Assembly: GCA_036378435.1 (NCBI GenBank)
Contig: DASUWK010000065.1
Coordinates: 1-22,800 of the forward strand
Length of the DNA stretch: 22,800 bases
Direction: 5' to 3'
Source: DASUWK01 sp036378435
GTDB lineage: Bacteria > Chloroflexota > Dormibacteria > Dormibacterales > Dormibacteraceae
The position numbers and the translations under genes are program-made. The notes beneath the pieces are model-generated. The model did no database searches, had not been told where the DNA came from, and worked only from the letters and a program-made list of their open reading frames with translations. Each line of letters opens with the position of its first letter. Position 1 is the stretch's first letter. Shown piece after piece: positions 7,142-13,942 of this stretch.

Positions 7142-7474
7142 CTAGGCAAGGTCCACGAATACGCGGCGGCGCTCCCGCATGGAGGCGACGCGCACCAGCG
7201 TCCTGATGGCTTCGATGTTGCGGCCGGACTTGCCGATGACACGGCCGGTGTCCTGCTCCGACAGCCGGATCTTGAGCGCGATCGCGCCCCCCGGCCGATC
7301 GATCGACTCGACCGCCACGGCGTCCTGGTCCTCCGCGACCGCTCTCACGACGAACTCGACCAGCCCGCGGTAATCGATCTGCGGCGGTCCCGACGGCCCT
7401 TCGTAGCGGCGCGGCCCGCGGCCTGGGCCGCCGCGGCCGCCGAAATCACGCCCCCGTGGTCTTTCGCGCTGCAT
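7142..7474 (-). CDS. khpA: KH-domain RNA-binding protein KhpA with an Arg/Gly-rich N-terminus
   Basis: This 110-aa protein ends in a single KH domain (about residues 33-110) of the KhpA/YlqC family, small RNA chaperones linked to cell elongation and division in Gram-positive bacteria. The RNA-contacting loop is in TGRVIGKSGRNIEAIRTLV, with GKSG as the GxxG motif. Typical family members are about 75-85 aa and start near IDYRGLVEFVV. Here about 32 residues rich in Arg, Gly and Pro precede it (RPRGRDFGGRGGPGRGPRR). No alternative start was found near the KH domain, so the extension looks real. Its first ~10 codons overlap the 3' end of rpsP by 29 bases. GGAG lies 4 bases before the ATG. The rpsP-khpA-rimM order is the usual one. 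Confidence 0.93.
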   Translation of the reverse strand: MQRERPRGRDFGGRGGPGRGPRRYEGPSGPPQIDYRGLVEFVVRAVAEDQDAVAVESIDRPGGAIALKIRLSEQDTGRVIGKSGRNIEAIRTLVRVASMRERRRVFVDLA

Positions 7475-7718
7475 GTCGCTCCAAAACCCCTTGTCTCTGC
7501 AGGAGGCTGCGTGCCGCGTCAGACGGCTGCGCGCCCTGCGAGAGCCACTTGAAAACCTTCTCCTCGTCGATGCGGATCGTCGCCGGCTCGGTGAGCGGGT
7601 CGTAAACGCCCAGCTGGTCGATGAACCGCCCGTCGCGCGGCGAGCGCGCGTCAGCCACCACCAAGCGGTAGAAGGGCCGCTTCTTCGCGCCCATCCGCCG
7701 CAGCCTGATCTTGACCAA
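7446..7718 (-). CDS. rpsP: 30S ribosomal protein S16
   Basis: S16 (90 aa) is a 30S assembly protein that binds 16S rRNA. The start is MVKIRLRRMGAKKRPFYRLV, followed by ADARSPRDGRFIDQLGVYDP; this resembles Firmicutes/Chloroflexota S16 more than the actinobacterial form. The start codon is TTG at 7718, supported by a complete AGGAGGT Shine-Dalgarno 7 bases upstream. The C-terminal codons overlap khpA by 29 bases. It opens the rpsP-khpA-rimM-trmD-rplS series and lies 22 bases after ffh. Confidence 0.98.
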   Translation of the reverse strand: MVKIRLRRMGAKKRPFYRLVVADARSPRDGRFIDQLGVYDPLTEPATIRIDEEKVFKWLSQGAQPSDAARSLLQRQGVLERHAARKTTGA

Positions 7719-7725
7719 AACTCGT

Positions 7726-7732
7726 ACCTCCT
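7726..7732 (-). promoter_or_regulatory. Full-consensus Shine-Dalgarno for rpsP
   Basis: AGGAGGT on the minus strand lies 7 bases before the TTG at 7718. It is the strongest ribosome-binding site in the window and fixes the unusual TTG as the rpsP start, since the S16 N-terminus (V-K-I-R-L) follows directly. Confidence 0.9.
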
Positions 7733-7740
7733 GAATCCGC

Positions 7741-9069
7741 TTACTGCCCGGGGAGGATGCCCCGGAGGTTCGGCAGGCCTCGCCTGCCCTTCCCCATCTG
7801 CTTGAACAGCTGGCGCTGCACGTCGCGCGCCTTCAACAGCTGGTTGACCTCGGTGACGTCGGTGCCGCTGCCGCGCGCGATGCGCCGCTTGCGGCTGCCG
7901 TCGATGAGCTCGGGATGCGCCCGCTCACGCGGCGTCATCGACTGGATGATCGCCTCCATCTTGCTCAGCTGCTTCTCCGGGTTCTCGGGGAGCTGGCCGG
8001 CGATCTTGCCGCCGCCCGGGATCATGCCCAGGACCGATTCCAGCGAGCCGAGAGCCCGCAGCTGGCGGAACTGCACCAGGAGGTCGTCCATCGTCAGCTG
8101 GCCCGCCCGCAGGCTGCGCTCCATCTGCTTCGCCTGCTCTTTATCGACGGTCCGCTCGGCCTTCTCGATGAGCGTCAGCACGTCGCCCATGCCGAGGATC
8201 CGCGAGGCCATCCGGTCAGCGTGGAAGACCTCGAGATCCTGCGGCCGCTCGCCGATGCCGGCGAATCGGATCGACAGGCCCGCCGCGACTTTCAAAGAGA
8301 GCGCGGCGCCGCCCCGCGCGTCGCCGTCCAGCTTGGTGAGGATCGCCCCGTCGAGCGTGACGGCCTCGTTGAACGCCAGCCCGACGTTCACCGCCTCCTG
8401 GCCGGTCATGGCGTCGGCGACGAAGAGCTTCTCGGTGATCGGTAGCCCGGCGGTTAGCTCGCCGAGCTCGGCCATCAGGTCCTGGTCGAGCTGGAGTCGC
8501 CCGGCTGTGTCGAGGATGACGACGTCGGCGCCGGCCGCCTTGGCATCCGCGAGCGCTTGGCGCGCGATGAGACCGACGCCGCCCTGCCCGCTGTAGAAGG
8601 GGACCTTCTCGCGCTCGGCCAGCAGGCGGAGCTGCTCGACGGCCGCGGGACGGCGCAGGTCGAGGCCGACCACGGCCGGCTTGTGGCCCTCGCCGCGGGC
8701 GAAGACCGCCAGCTTGACCGCGGTCGTGGTCTTGCCTGAGCCCTGCAGCCCGCACAGGAGGACGAGCGTCGGGGGGGCCTCGGCGTAGCGCAGGCCTTCC
8801 TCGTTGGCCCCGAGGAGCTCCACGAGCTCGTCGTGCACCACCTTCACCACCTGCTGCGAGGGCGTGAGGCTCTCGGACAGCTCGGCCCCGGTCAGCCGCT
8901 CCCGAATCCGCTCCTGGAACTGCTTGACGACGCGGAAGTTGACGTCGGCCTCGAGCAGGGCCATGCGCACCTCGCGCAGGGTCTGCTCGATGTCCTCGGG
9001 GCGCAGCAGGCCCCCACCGGTCAGCCGCTTGAGGGCCGCAGTCAGCCGGTCGCTGAGGCTCTCAAACAT
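7741..9069 (-). CDS. ffh: Signal recognition particle GTPase Ffh (SRP54)
   Basis: Ffh (442 aa) binds signal sequences and SRP RNA and delivers ribosomes to FtsY at the membrane. The N domain begins MFESLSDRLTAALKRLTGGG. The G domain shows GLQGSGKTT (107-115), LDLRRPAAVEQL, DTAGRLQ (187-193), TKLDGDARGG (245-254) and GIGE. The Met-rich M domain (about 295-430) has MGDVLTLIEKAE, GMIPGGG and the RNA-binding SRKRRIARGSGTDVTEVNQLL region. The open frame reaches 9294, but the part beyond 9069 is ylxM read in another frame. The start is 8 bases after the ylxM stop; its Shine-Dalgarno is weak, so coupling to ylxM is likely. I saw no SRP RNA gene in this window. Confidence 0.98.
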   Translation of the reverse strand: MFESLSDRLTAALKRLTGGGLLRPEDIEQTLREVRMALLEADVNFRVVKQFQERIRERLTGAELSESLTPSQQVVKVVHDELVELLGANEEGLRYAEAPPTLVLLCGLQGSGKTTTAVKLAVFARGEGHKPAVVGLDLRRPAAVEQLRLLAEREKVPFYSGQGGVGLIARQALADAKAAGADVVILDTAGRLQLDQDLMAELGELTAGLPITEKLFVADAMTGQEAVNVGLAFNEAVTLDGAILTKLDGDARGGAALSLKVAAGLSIRFAGIGERPQDLEVFHADRMASRILGMGDVLTLIEKAERTVDKEQAKQMERSLRAGQLTMDDLLVQFRQLRALGSLESVLGMIPGGGKIAGQLPENPEKQLSKMEAIIQSMTPRERAHPELIDGSRKRRIARGSGTDVTEVNQLLKARDVQRQLFKQMGKGRRGLPNLRGILPGQ

Positions 9070-9077
9070 CGGTGAGC

Positions 9078-9407
9078 TCAAACACCGACCGCGCCCTCCA
9101 ACCGCTCCAGGCGACGGCGCAGGGCCCCGAGCTCCCGCCGCAACGCGTCCGCCTGCTGGCGCCGGGCGCGACTCTCCGCGAGCAGGCAGAGCCGGTCCTC
9201 GTAGGCCTCCATCGCTTCCAGCGAGCGGCGCACGAGGTCGTGCACGGCCGCCCTCGACGTCTTCTGGTGCGCCGCTATCTCCGCGAGCGACCAATCCTGG
9301 CGGAGCTGAAGGTCGAGAACCTCTCGCTGGTGGTCTGTGAGCAGAACGCCATACCGTTCGAAAAGTGCGATGCGGCGCTCGCGCGATCCTAACGTGTCAA
9401 GGTCCAT
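9078..9407 (-). CDS. ylxM: YlxM/p13-family HTH protein associated with Ffh
   Basis: This 109-aa protein has a sigma-70-region-4-like helix-turn-helix (about 18-65: YGVLLTDHQREVLDLQLRQD, then WSLAEIAAHQKTSRAAVHDLVR). YlxM is encoded beside ffh in Firmicutes and relatives and is reported to contact SRP. Residues 70-105 form a charged helix (RARRQQADALRRELGALRRR). The ATG at 9407 gives the family start MDLDTLGSRERR. AAGGA directly abuts the ATG, too close to act normally. TACACT (minus strand, 9421-9416) could be a -10 for an almost leaderless transcript, so this may be the operon's first gene. The divergent LysM gene begins 76 bases away. Confidence 0.9.
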   Translation of the reverse strand: MDLDTLGSRERRIALFERYGVLLTDHQREVLDLQLRQDWSLAEIAAHQKTSRAAVHDLVRRSLEAMEAYEDRLCLLAESRARRQQADALRRELGALRRRLERLEGAVGV

Positions 9408-9425
9408 TCCTTGACAGTGTAGCGC

Positions 9426-9453
9426 CCCCTCTCGGGGTTCCCCCATTTCGGGG
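9426..9453. other. Two tandem C4/G4 hairpins between ylxM and the LysM gene
   Basis: CCCCTCTCGGGG (9426-9437) and CCCCATTTCGGGG (9441-9453) are two short hairpins separated by three bases. On the minus strand the first has a GAGA (GNRA-type) loop. They lie between divergent starts, about 30 bases before the LysM gene. A perfect TTGACA at 9411-9416 (plus strand) has no good -10 at 16-18 bases. They could be protein-binding sites or leader structures for the plus-strand gene; no T-run follows. Confidence 0.35.
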
Positions 9454-9483
9454 ATTGACCGGGACGCGGTAGCCAGGCAAAGA

Positions 9484-10338
9484 ATGGATGCTGGGATGAG
9501 GAGGTGGCTGTTGGGGGCCGGAGCCCTGGTGGCTGGCGTGACGGGCGTGCTCGCCGTGGCGCAGCCTGCCCAGGCGTACACGGTCCAGCCTGGCGACACA
9601 CTCTGGGCGATCGCGCAGCGCAACGGCGTGAGCGTCCAGCAGCTGACGACCGCCAACCGGCTTACGGACCCCAACGCCATCTATCCCGGTGAGCAGATCA
9701 CGATCCCGCAGGCGCCCGCGCCCACCGGCACCTACACCGTGCGACAGGGGGACACGCTCTGGGGCATCGCCTCGGCGCTGGGCGTTCACGTGAGCCAGCT
9801 GCTCGGCCTGAACAGCATCGGCAACCCGGACCTCATCCGCCCCGGGCAGCAGCTGACCGTTCCAGGGGCGCCCCCGCAGCCCGCGAGCGGTCCGCTGCCT
9901 CCCGGGGCCAAATCGGTGCCCGTGCCTCCGATCAGCCTCCCGCAGGCGCGCGCGACGTTGGTCGCCGCCGCTCTGCGGCACGGCCTCAACCCGGCCTTCG
10001 TGTTGGGCGTCTCCTACTGGGAGAGCGGCTTCAACCAGGGTTGGGTCTCGCACGACGGAGCCATCGGGATGATGCAGATCCTTCCTGCCACTGCCGCCTG
10101 GGCGGGACCGTCCTTGCTCGGGCGGCAGGTCGACCTCCACGACCCGTACGACAACGCCGACCTCGGCGCCGCGCTGCTGCGGTCGTACCTCGACGAGTTC
10201 AACGACCCCAAGCTGGCACTCGCCGCGTACTACCAGGGCGCCGGCGCGACGGCCAGGGACGGGATCTACGACTCGAGCAAGAACTACGTCGAGGGCATCT
10301 GGGCCCTGCGCAACAAGTTCAACGCCGGCCAGCTGTAG
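9484..10338 (+). CDS. Secreted lytic transglycosylase with two LysM domains
   Basis: This is a 284-aa exported wall hydrolase. The signal peptide is MRRWLLGAGALVAGVTGVLA (from Met5) with probable cleavage after AQA (residue 31). LysM1 covers about 32-75 (YTVQPGDTLWAIAQRNGVSV) and LysM2 about 84-127 (YTVRQGDTLWGIASALGVHV); both bind peptidoglycan GlcNAc. After a Pro-rich linker comes a goose-lysozyme/SLT-type domain (about 155-275) with catalytic E180 in SYWESGF, then GAIGMMQILPATAAW and LALAAYYQGAG. It should cleave the MurNAc-GlcNAc bond outside the cell. The start may be 9484 or 9496; the latter gives a more compact signal peptide. It reads in the same direction as the copper oxidase 111 bases downstream, and a weak GGCGG/CCGCC stem follows its stop. 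Confidence 0.93.
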   Translation: MDAGMRRWLLGAGALVAGVTGVLAVAQPAQAYTVQPGDTLWAIAQRNGVSVQQLTTANRLTDPNAIYPGEQITIPQAPAPTGTYTVRQGDTLWGIASALGVHVSQLLGLNSIGNPDLIRPGQQLTVPGAPPQPASGPLPPGAKSVPVPPISLPQARATLVAAALRHGLNPAFVLGVSYWESGFNQGWVSHDGAIGMMQILPATAAWAGPSLLGRQVDLHDPYDNADLGAALLRSYLDEFNDPKLALAAYYQGAGATARDGIYDSSKNYVEGIWALRNKFNAGQL

Positions 10339-10449
10339 CGGCCCGGCGGCGCCTTCCGCCAATTCAGGATGTTGCTTTTAGGCCCACGCTGCTGACAGAT
10401 TTCCACCAGGGAGTTTGGGGGCAATCTCGTTCAGCGGGGGGTCTACGCC

Positions 10450-12588
10450 GTGAGAAGGTCGGGTCTCTACTTCTTCGCCACTCTCCTGTCGGCAGCTGGC
10501 ATAGCCGCCGTCGCCGTCCTCGGCGCCGGCGCTGCGAGCGCCAGCACCAGCACCGGGAGTTTCAGCGCCCTCTTCGGTGAGGCCGGGCCGAACTGCCCCC
10601 AGGACTCGCCGGCATTCCCGATGCTGCCGAGCCCGCCGTCGTCGATCCCCTGCAAGCCGGCCGCCGTCAGCATGGCCTTCCTCCCCGGCGGCAACGTCCT
10701 CTACTGGAACGGCCTCGAGGGCATGGAGAACGTCCAGGTCAACACGGTGGCCGAGTTCGGCCAGGTGGCGACCTGTGACCAGGCCCGCCTGCTGACGCTG
10801 AACTACGAGAACCTGCCGCAGTCGGCGTGGAACCCCGCCGGTGACGGCAACTGCTCCAGCTCCGCCTACACGGCGGACTACATCATCCCCGGCCTTCCCA
10901 TCGACGGGGTCGGCTCGGCGCGCGATGCGCTCTTCTGCTCGGACCTCGTCTTCCTCGCCAACGGCGACGTCCTGACCACCGGCGGCACCGACTACTACGA
11001 CGAGCCCAACATCCCGGGCACCAACTTCGGCGTCAGCGAGCTCGAGGGCACCAGGACCACCCGCATCTTCGACCCCGCCAAAGGCTGGATCACCCTCAAG
11101 AATGAGATGAATTACGGGCGCTGGTACCCGGGCCTGGTCACGCTGCCCACCGGCGACCTCTTCGTGGCGAGCGGCGTGACCAAGCTGCTCAAGCCGATCT
11201 ACCCGAACTCCCCCCTGGATTCCGGCACCAATGTCGAGGAGACCGAGACCTTCCACATCTCCGGTCCGCAGGCCGGGCAGTGGACCTACAACGGGACGCA
11301 AGCCAACTTCAGCCTGCCGCTGTTCCCGCGCCTGCACCTGCTGCCGGACGGCAAGGTCTGGTACGACGCCGGTGGCCAGACGTTCAACCCTGACGGTCAG
11401 TCGTACGACGAGGTGCTCTGGAACTTCCCTGCGATCTACGATCCCGCCTCGAAGACCTGGACCCGCGAGATGACCATCCCCGGCGTCGGCACCCTGACTC
11501 CAGGCTTCCGCGGCTCGGGCTTCTCGGTCCAGCTGCCGCTCAAGCCGCCGTACACCAGCGCCAGCTTCCTCAGCGGCGGTGGCGTCGACGGCGTGACGCC
11601 CGGCACCTACCTCGCGACGAACACGAGCGAGATCAACACGATCGACACCTCCAAGGGCGACGCGTGGACCAACGCCGCCAGCGGCAACTTGAACAACGCG
11701 CGCTGGTACTCCACGGCGGTCGTGCTGCCCGACGAGTCCGTGATGGCGTTCAGCGGCGCCACCGCCGACGAGGTCGTGGCTCCCGGCACCGCGATGCCGA
11801 TCAAGCAGGCCGAGCGCTTCGACCCTGCCACCGGCACCTGGACCGCCATGGCTACCGCCACTGACGGCCGGACGTACCACAACACCGCGATGCTGCTGCC
11901 GACCGGGCAGGTGCTCGTGGGCGGCCACTCCCCGATCAACTTCCTCTACTCCCGCGAGGAGACTCTGCCGGGCGGGTTCTCCAACAACTTCCGTGACTAC
12001 ACCTTCGAGATCTACAACCCTCCGTACATGTCGGAGCAGCGGCCGGTGATCACTGACGAGAGCTCCCAGGTCCTCAACTATGGGAACCAGTTCTCGGTCA
12101 CCACTCACCAGGCGGCCCAGATCACCAAGGTGCTCCTGGTCCGCAACCCGGCCATCACCCACCTGGTCGACGGTGACCAGCGCACGGTGGAGCTGAACTT
12201 CACGCGCGACGGCGACGCCCTGCACGTCCAGATGCCGTCCAACCCGGCGGTGCTGCCGCCCGGGCCTTACTACCTGTTCATCGACGAGGGCTCCGGCTCG
12301 AACCTCATCCCCTCGACGGCCAACCAGGTCTTCGTCGAGAAGAACACGGACAACCAGGCGTCCGGCGGCCAGACGCACAAGTCAACGCCGGCCCAGAGCG
12401 TGCCCGCGGCAACGCTCAAGGCGGCGGCCCAAAGCACAGCGACGGCGCGCAAGGTACACGTGACCCTGGCTGCCGAGGAGCGGCCGGAGCTGCCACTGCC
12501 GCTGCCCCTGCTGCCGGTGGCCGGTGTGCTGCTGGCGGGCGGTTCCGTGCTCGGCGTGAGGAGGATCCGGCGCTCGCGTAGGACCTAG
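10450..12588 (+). CDS. Secreted, membrane-anchored galactose/glyoxal-oxidase-like copper radical oxidase
   Basis: This 712-aa kelch-type beta-propeller protein has a C-terminal DUF1929/E-set domain (about 525-630). A signal peptide ends near ASA (residue 32). The C-terminal residues 681-712 form a hydrophobic helix followed by RRIRRSRR, a membrane anchor. Residues matching the mononuclear copper radical site are all present: C163 in FCSDLVFLANGDVLTTGG, Y226 in GRWYPGLVTLPTGD (the expected Tyr-Cys partners), Y476-H477 in DGRTYHNTAMLLPTGQVLVG, and H571 in ITHLVDGDQR. This suggests oxidation of an alcohol or aldehyde group, making H2O2, at the cell surface. Streptomyces GlxA has this architecture and acts in glycan deposition during morphogenesis. 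The start is GTG (10450) after a G-rich stretch. Possible weak promoter: TTGCTT (10372) and ACAGAT (10395). Confidence 0.9.
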   Translation: MRRSGLYFFATLLSAAGIAAVAVLGAGAASASTSTGSFSALFGEAGPNCPQDSPAFPMLPSPPSSIPCKPAAVSMAFLPGGNVLYWNGLEGMENVQVNTVAEFGQVATCDQARLLTLNYENLPQSAWNPAGDGNCSSSAYTADYIIPGLPIDGVGSARDALFCSDLVFLANGDVLTTGGTDYYDEPNIPGTNFGVSELEGTRTTRIFDPAKGWITLKNEMNYGRWYPGLVTLPTGDLFVASGVTKLLKPIYPNSPLDSGTNVEETETFHISGPQAGQWTYNGTQANFSLPLFPRLHLLPDGKVWYDAGGQTFNPDGQSYDEVLWNFPAIYDPASKTWTREMTIPGVGTLTPGFRGSGFSVQLPLKPPYTSASFLSGGGVDGVTPGTYLATNTSEINTIDTSKGDAWTNAASGNLNNARWYSTAVVLPDESVMAFSGATADEVVAPGTAMPIKQAERFDPATGTWTAMATATDGRTYHNTAMLLPTGQVLVGGHSPINFLYSREETLPGGFSNNFRDYTFEIYNPPYMSEQRPVITDESSQVLNYGNQFSVTTHQAAQITKVLLVRNPAITHLVDGDQRTVELNFTRDGDALHVQMPSNPAVLPPGPYYLFIDEGSGSNLIPSTANQVFVEKNTDNQASGGQTHKSTPAQSVPAATLKAAAQSTATARKVHVTLAAEERPELPLPLPLLPVAGVLLAGGSVLGVRRIRRSRRT

Positions 12589-12598
12589 TCCAGCTGGT

Positions 12599-12658
12599 GC
12601 ATCCGCCGGCGAATGCGGGGGCTGTCACCCGAATCGGGCGCAATCCGCCGGCGGATGC
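12599..12658. repeat. Paired palindromic repeats between convergent genes (possible bidirectional terminator)
   Basis: GCATCCGCCGGCGAATGC (12599-12616) and GCAATCCGCCGGCGGATGC (12640-12658) are near-palindromes that share the core ATCCGCCGGCG. They lie in the 79-base gap between the stops of the copper oxidase and the citrate synthase-like gene. Each can form a stem of 7-8 GC-rich pairs, and the two can also pair with each other. No T-run follows in either direction, so intrinsic termination is only a guess; an extragenic repeat is the alternative. Confidence 0.45.
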
Positions 12659-12667
12659 GAGGTTTGC

Positions 12668-13888
12668 TCAGCGTTCCGGCGCGATCGGGATGCCGACGTA
12701 GACCGGCCGGGGCCGCAGCTCGGTGCGAGCGCCGTACTCCTCGATCGCGTGCGCGATCCAGCCGGCACAGCGGGCGATGCCGAAGACAGCCTCGCCCGCG
12801 CCTCGCCTCCAGCCCGCCGCGACAGCCAGTGCGGCCAGCGCGAAGTCGACGTTCGGCGGTGGCAAGCCTCGCTCGGCGCTGACGGCGAGGACCGCCTCCA
12901 CGCCCGACAGGCCCGGCTCGCCGCTGAACGCGTCCCGGACTGCGCCGAGGAGAACGGCGGCGCGGGGATCGCCTTCGGGATGCAGCCGGTGACCGAAGCC
13001 CGGCACGCGGTCGCCGCGGCGCAGGCGCTCGCCCACCGCCCGGGAGGCGAGGTCGGGCCGCACGACCTCACGCAGCATGTCCTCGGCCGCCAGCGCCGCC
13101 ACCGCCTGCATGGCGCCGCCCAAGGCGGACAAACCCACACAGACGACCGAGTAAGGGTCGGCCGCGATCGACGCGGCCATCCGAGCCGCGAGGGTGGAGA
13201 TGCTGAGCTCGTGGTCGGCCAGCAGGACGAGGGCCGTGTTCAGGGCCTCTACGGCGCCGTCAGACGCCGGCAGCGGTGTCAGCCCGCCCCAGAGCCACCC
13301 AGCCACCGAGCCACGCAGGGTCTGGCTTCGAACTGCAAGCGGGGCCGGCTCACTCGCGGCCAGGGAGGCGGCCAGCGCCCCGACGAGCCGCCTGCCCGTG
13401 ACGGCGACCGCCTCCGCGTCGGTCTGAAAGCGCAAGGGGTCGGCGGCGGCCAGGGCCGCGGCCGCAACCCGCAGCCGGTCCAGCGGCAGCGCATCGTCCG
13501 GGAGCGCGCGCTGGGCGTCGCCAGCGACCTTGGCGGCGGCGGTGTCGACCGGCCAGGACTCGAGGTCCGGGAACGCTCCCGTCCAGAGCAGGCCGGCGAC
13601 CTCCTCGAAAGCCCGGGTGGTGGCGAGCAGGGCGACGTCCTCGCCCCGGTAGTACAGACCGTCTTCCCTGACCGAGGTGAGGGCCGACTCGACCGGCAGC
13701 TCCAGCACCCGGCGCCCGGCGCGTGAACGGGCCTTGAGGGCTTCCAGATCCGCCAGCGAGAACCGGCTCGGCCGGCCGGGAGCGCGCACCCGATGCAGCA
13801 GGCCGCGGCTGACGTAGGCGTACAGCGTCGCCGGCTTCACCCCCAGCAGCTCGGCCGCTTCGGAGGCAGAAAGCGTCGAATCCTGCAT
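12668..13888 (-). CDS. Citrate synthase-family enzyme with N-terminal helix-turn-helix domain
   Basis: This 406-aa protein joins a MerR/excisionase-like HTH (residues about 5-55: LSASEAAELLGVKPATLYAY, then VSRGLLHRV, ending FSLADLEALKAR) to a citrate synthase fold (about 60-400). The catalytic triad is intact: H226 in ADHELSISTLAARM, H300 in PGFGHRLHP and D348 in PPPNVDFALAAL; R301 and the DPR at 307-309 fit substrate binding. It should therefore condense oxaloacetate, or a similar 2-oxoacid, with an acyl-CoA. HTH-citrate synthase fusions exist in databases, but their roles are poorly known; they may sense metabolites or bind their own promoter. The ATG at 13888 overlaps one arm of an AT-rich inverted repeat (13888-13906). 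A gene of the isopropylmalate/Re-citrate synthase family is divergent. (2-Methyl)citrate synthase activity is the main alternative. Confidence 0.92.
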   Translation of the reverse strand: MQDSTLSASEAAELLGVKPATLYAYVSRGLLHRVRAPGRPSRFSLADLEALKARSRAGRRVLELPVESALTSVREDGLYYRGEDVALLATTRAFEEVAGLLWTGAFPDLESWPVDTAAAKVAGDAQRALPDDALPLDRLRVAAAALAAADPLRFQTDAEAVAVTGRRLVGALAASLAASEPAPLAVRSQTLRGSVAGWLWGGLTPLPASDGAVEALNTALVLLADHELSISTLAARMAASIAADPYSVVCVGLSALGGAMQAVAALAAEDMLREVVRPDLASRAVGERLRRGDRVPGFGHRLHPEGDPRAAVLLGAVRDAFSGEPGLSGVEAVLAVSAERGLPPPNVDFALAALAVAAGWRRGAGEAVFGIARCAGWIAHAIEEYGARTELRPRPVYVGIPIAPER

Positions 13889-13906
13889 ATTGATAGTTGA
13901 TCAATA
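13888..13906. promoter_or_regulatory. AT-rich inverted repeat, operator-like, between the two citrate-synthase-type genes
   Basis: TATTGAT-AGTTG-ATCAATA is a perfect 7-base inverted repeat in otherwise GC-rich DNA, with a nested TTGATCAA palindrome at 13897-13904 and another half-like ATATTGACA beside it. Its left arm touches the start codon of the HTH-citrate synthase (ATG 13888), and the region must contain the promoters of both divergent genes. CAATAT on the minus strand is a possible -10. I infer an operator, and the HTH domain encoded next to it is a natural candidate to bind it. Confidence 0.65.
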
Positions 13907-13942
13907 TTGACACGGGCTTCCGGAGTGGTCAAGGTGAGGTCC

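Noticed and set aside
9070..9294. N-terminal extension of the ffh frame
   Set aside because: It is low-complexity sequence opposite the ylxM reading frame; the SRP54 N domain starts at the ATG at 9069.
9411..9416. Perfect TTGACA as the -35 of the LysM gene
   Set aside because: No acceptable -10 lies 16-18 bases downstream, where the sequence is C/G runs.
9408..9680. N-terminal extension of the ylxM frame, and a 321-codon minus frame at 9397-10362
   Set aside because: Both run antisense through the LysM transglycosylase gene, whose domains are unmistakable.
10378..12378. A 666-codon open frame on the minus strand opposite the copper oxidase gene
   Set aside because: It has no recognisable domain and is rich in Val, Arg, Gly and Glu as expected for an antisense frame in high-GC DNA. 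The plus strand encodes a clear secreted kelch protein with all copper-site residues.
12749..13726. A 325-codon plus-strand open frame opposite the citrate synthase-like gene
   Set aside because: Its composition is that of a shadow frame; the minus strand has the full catalytic triad.
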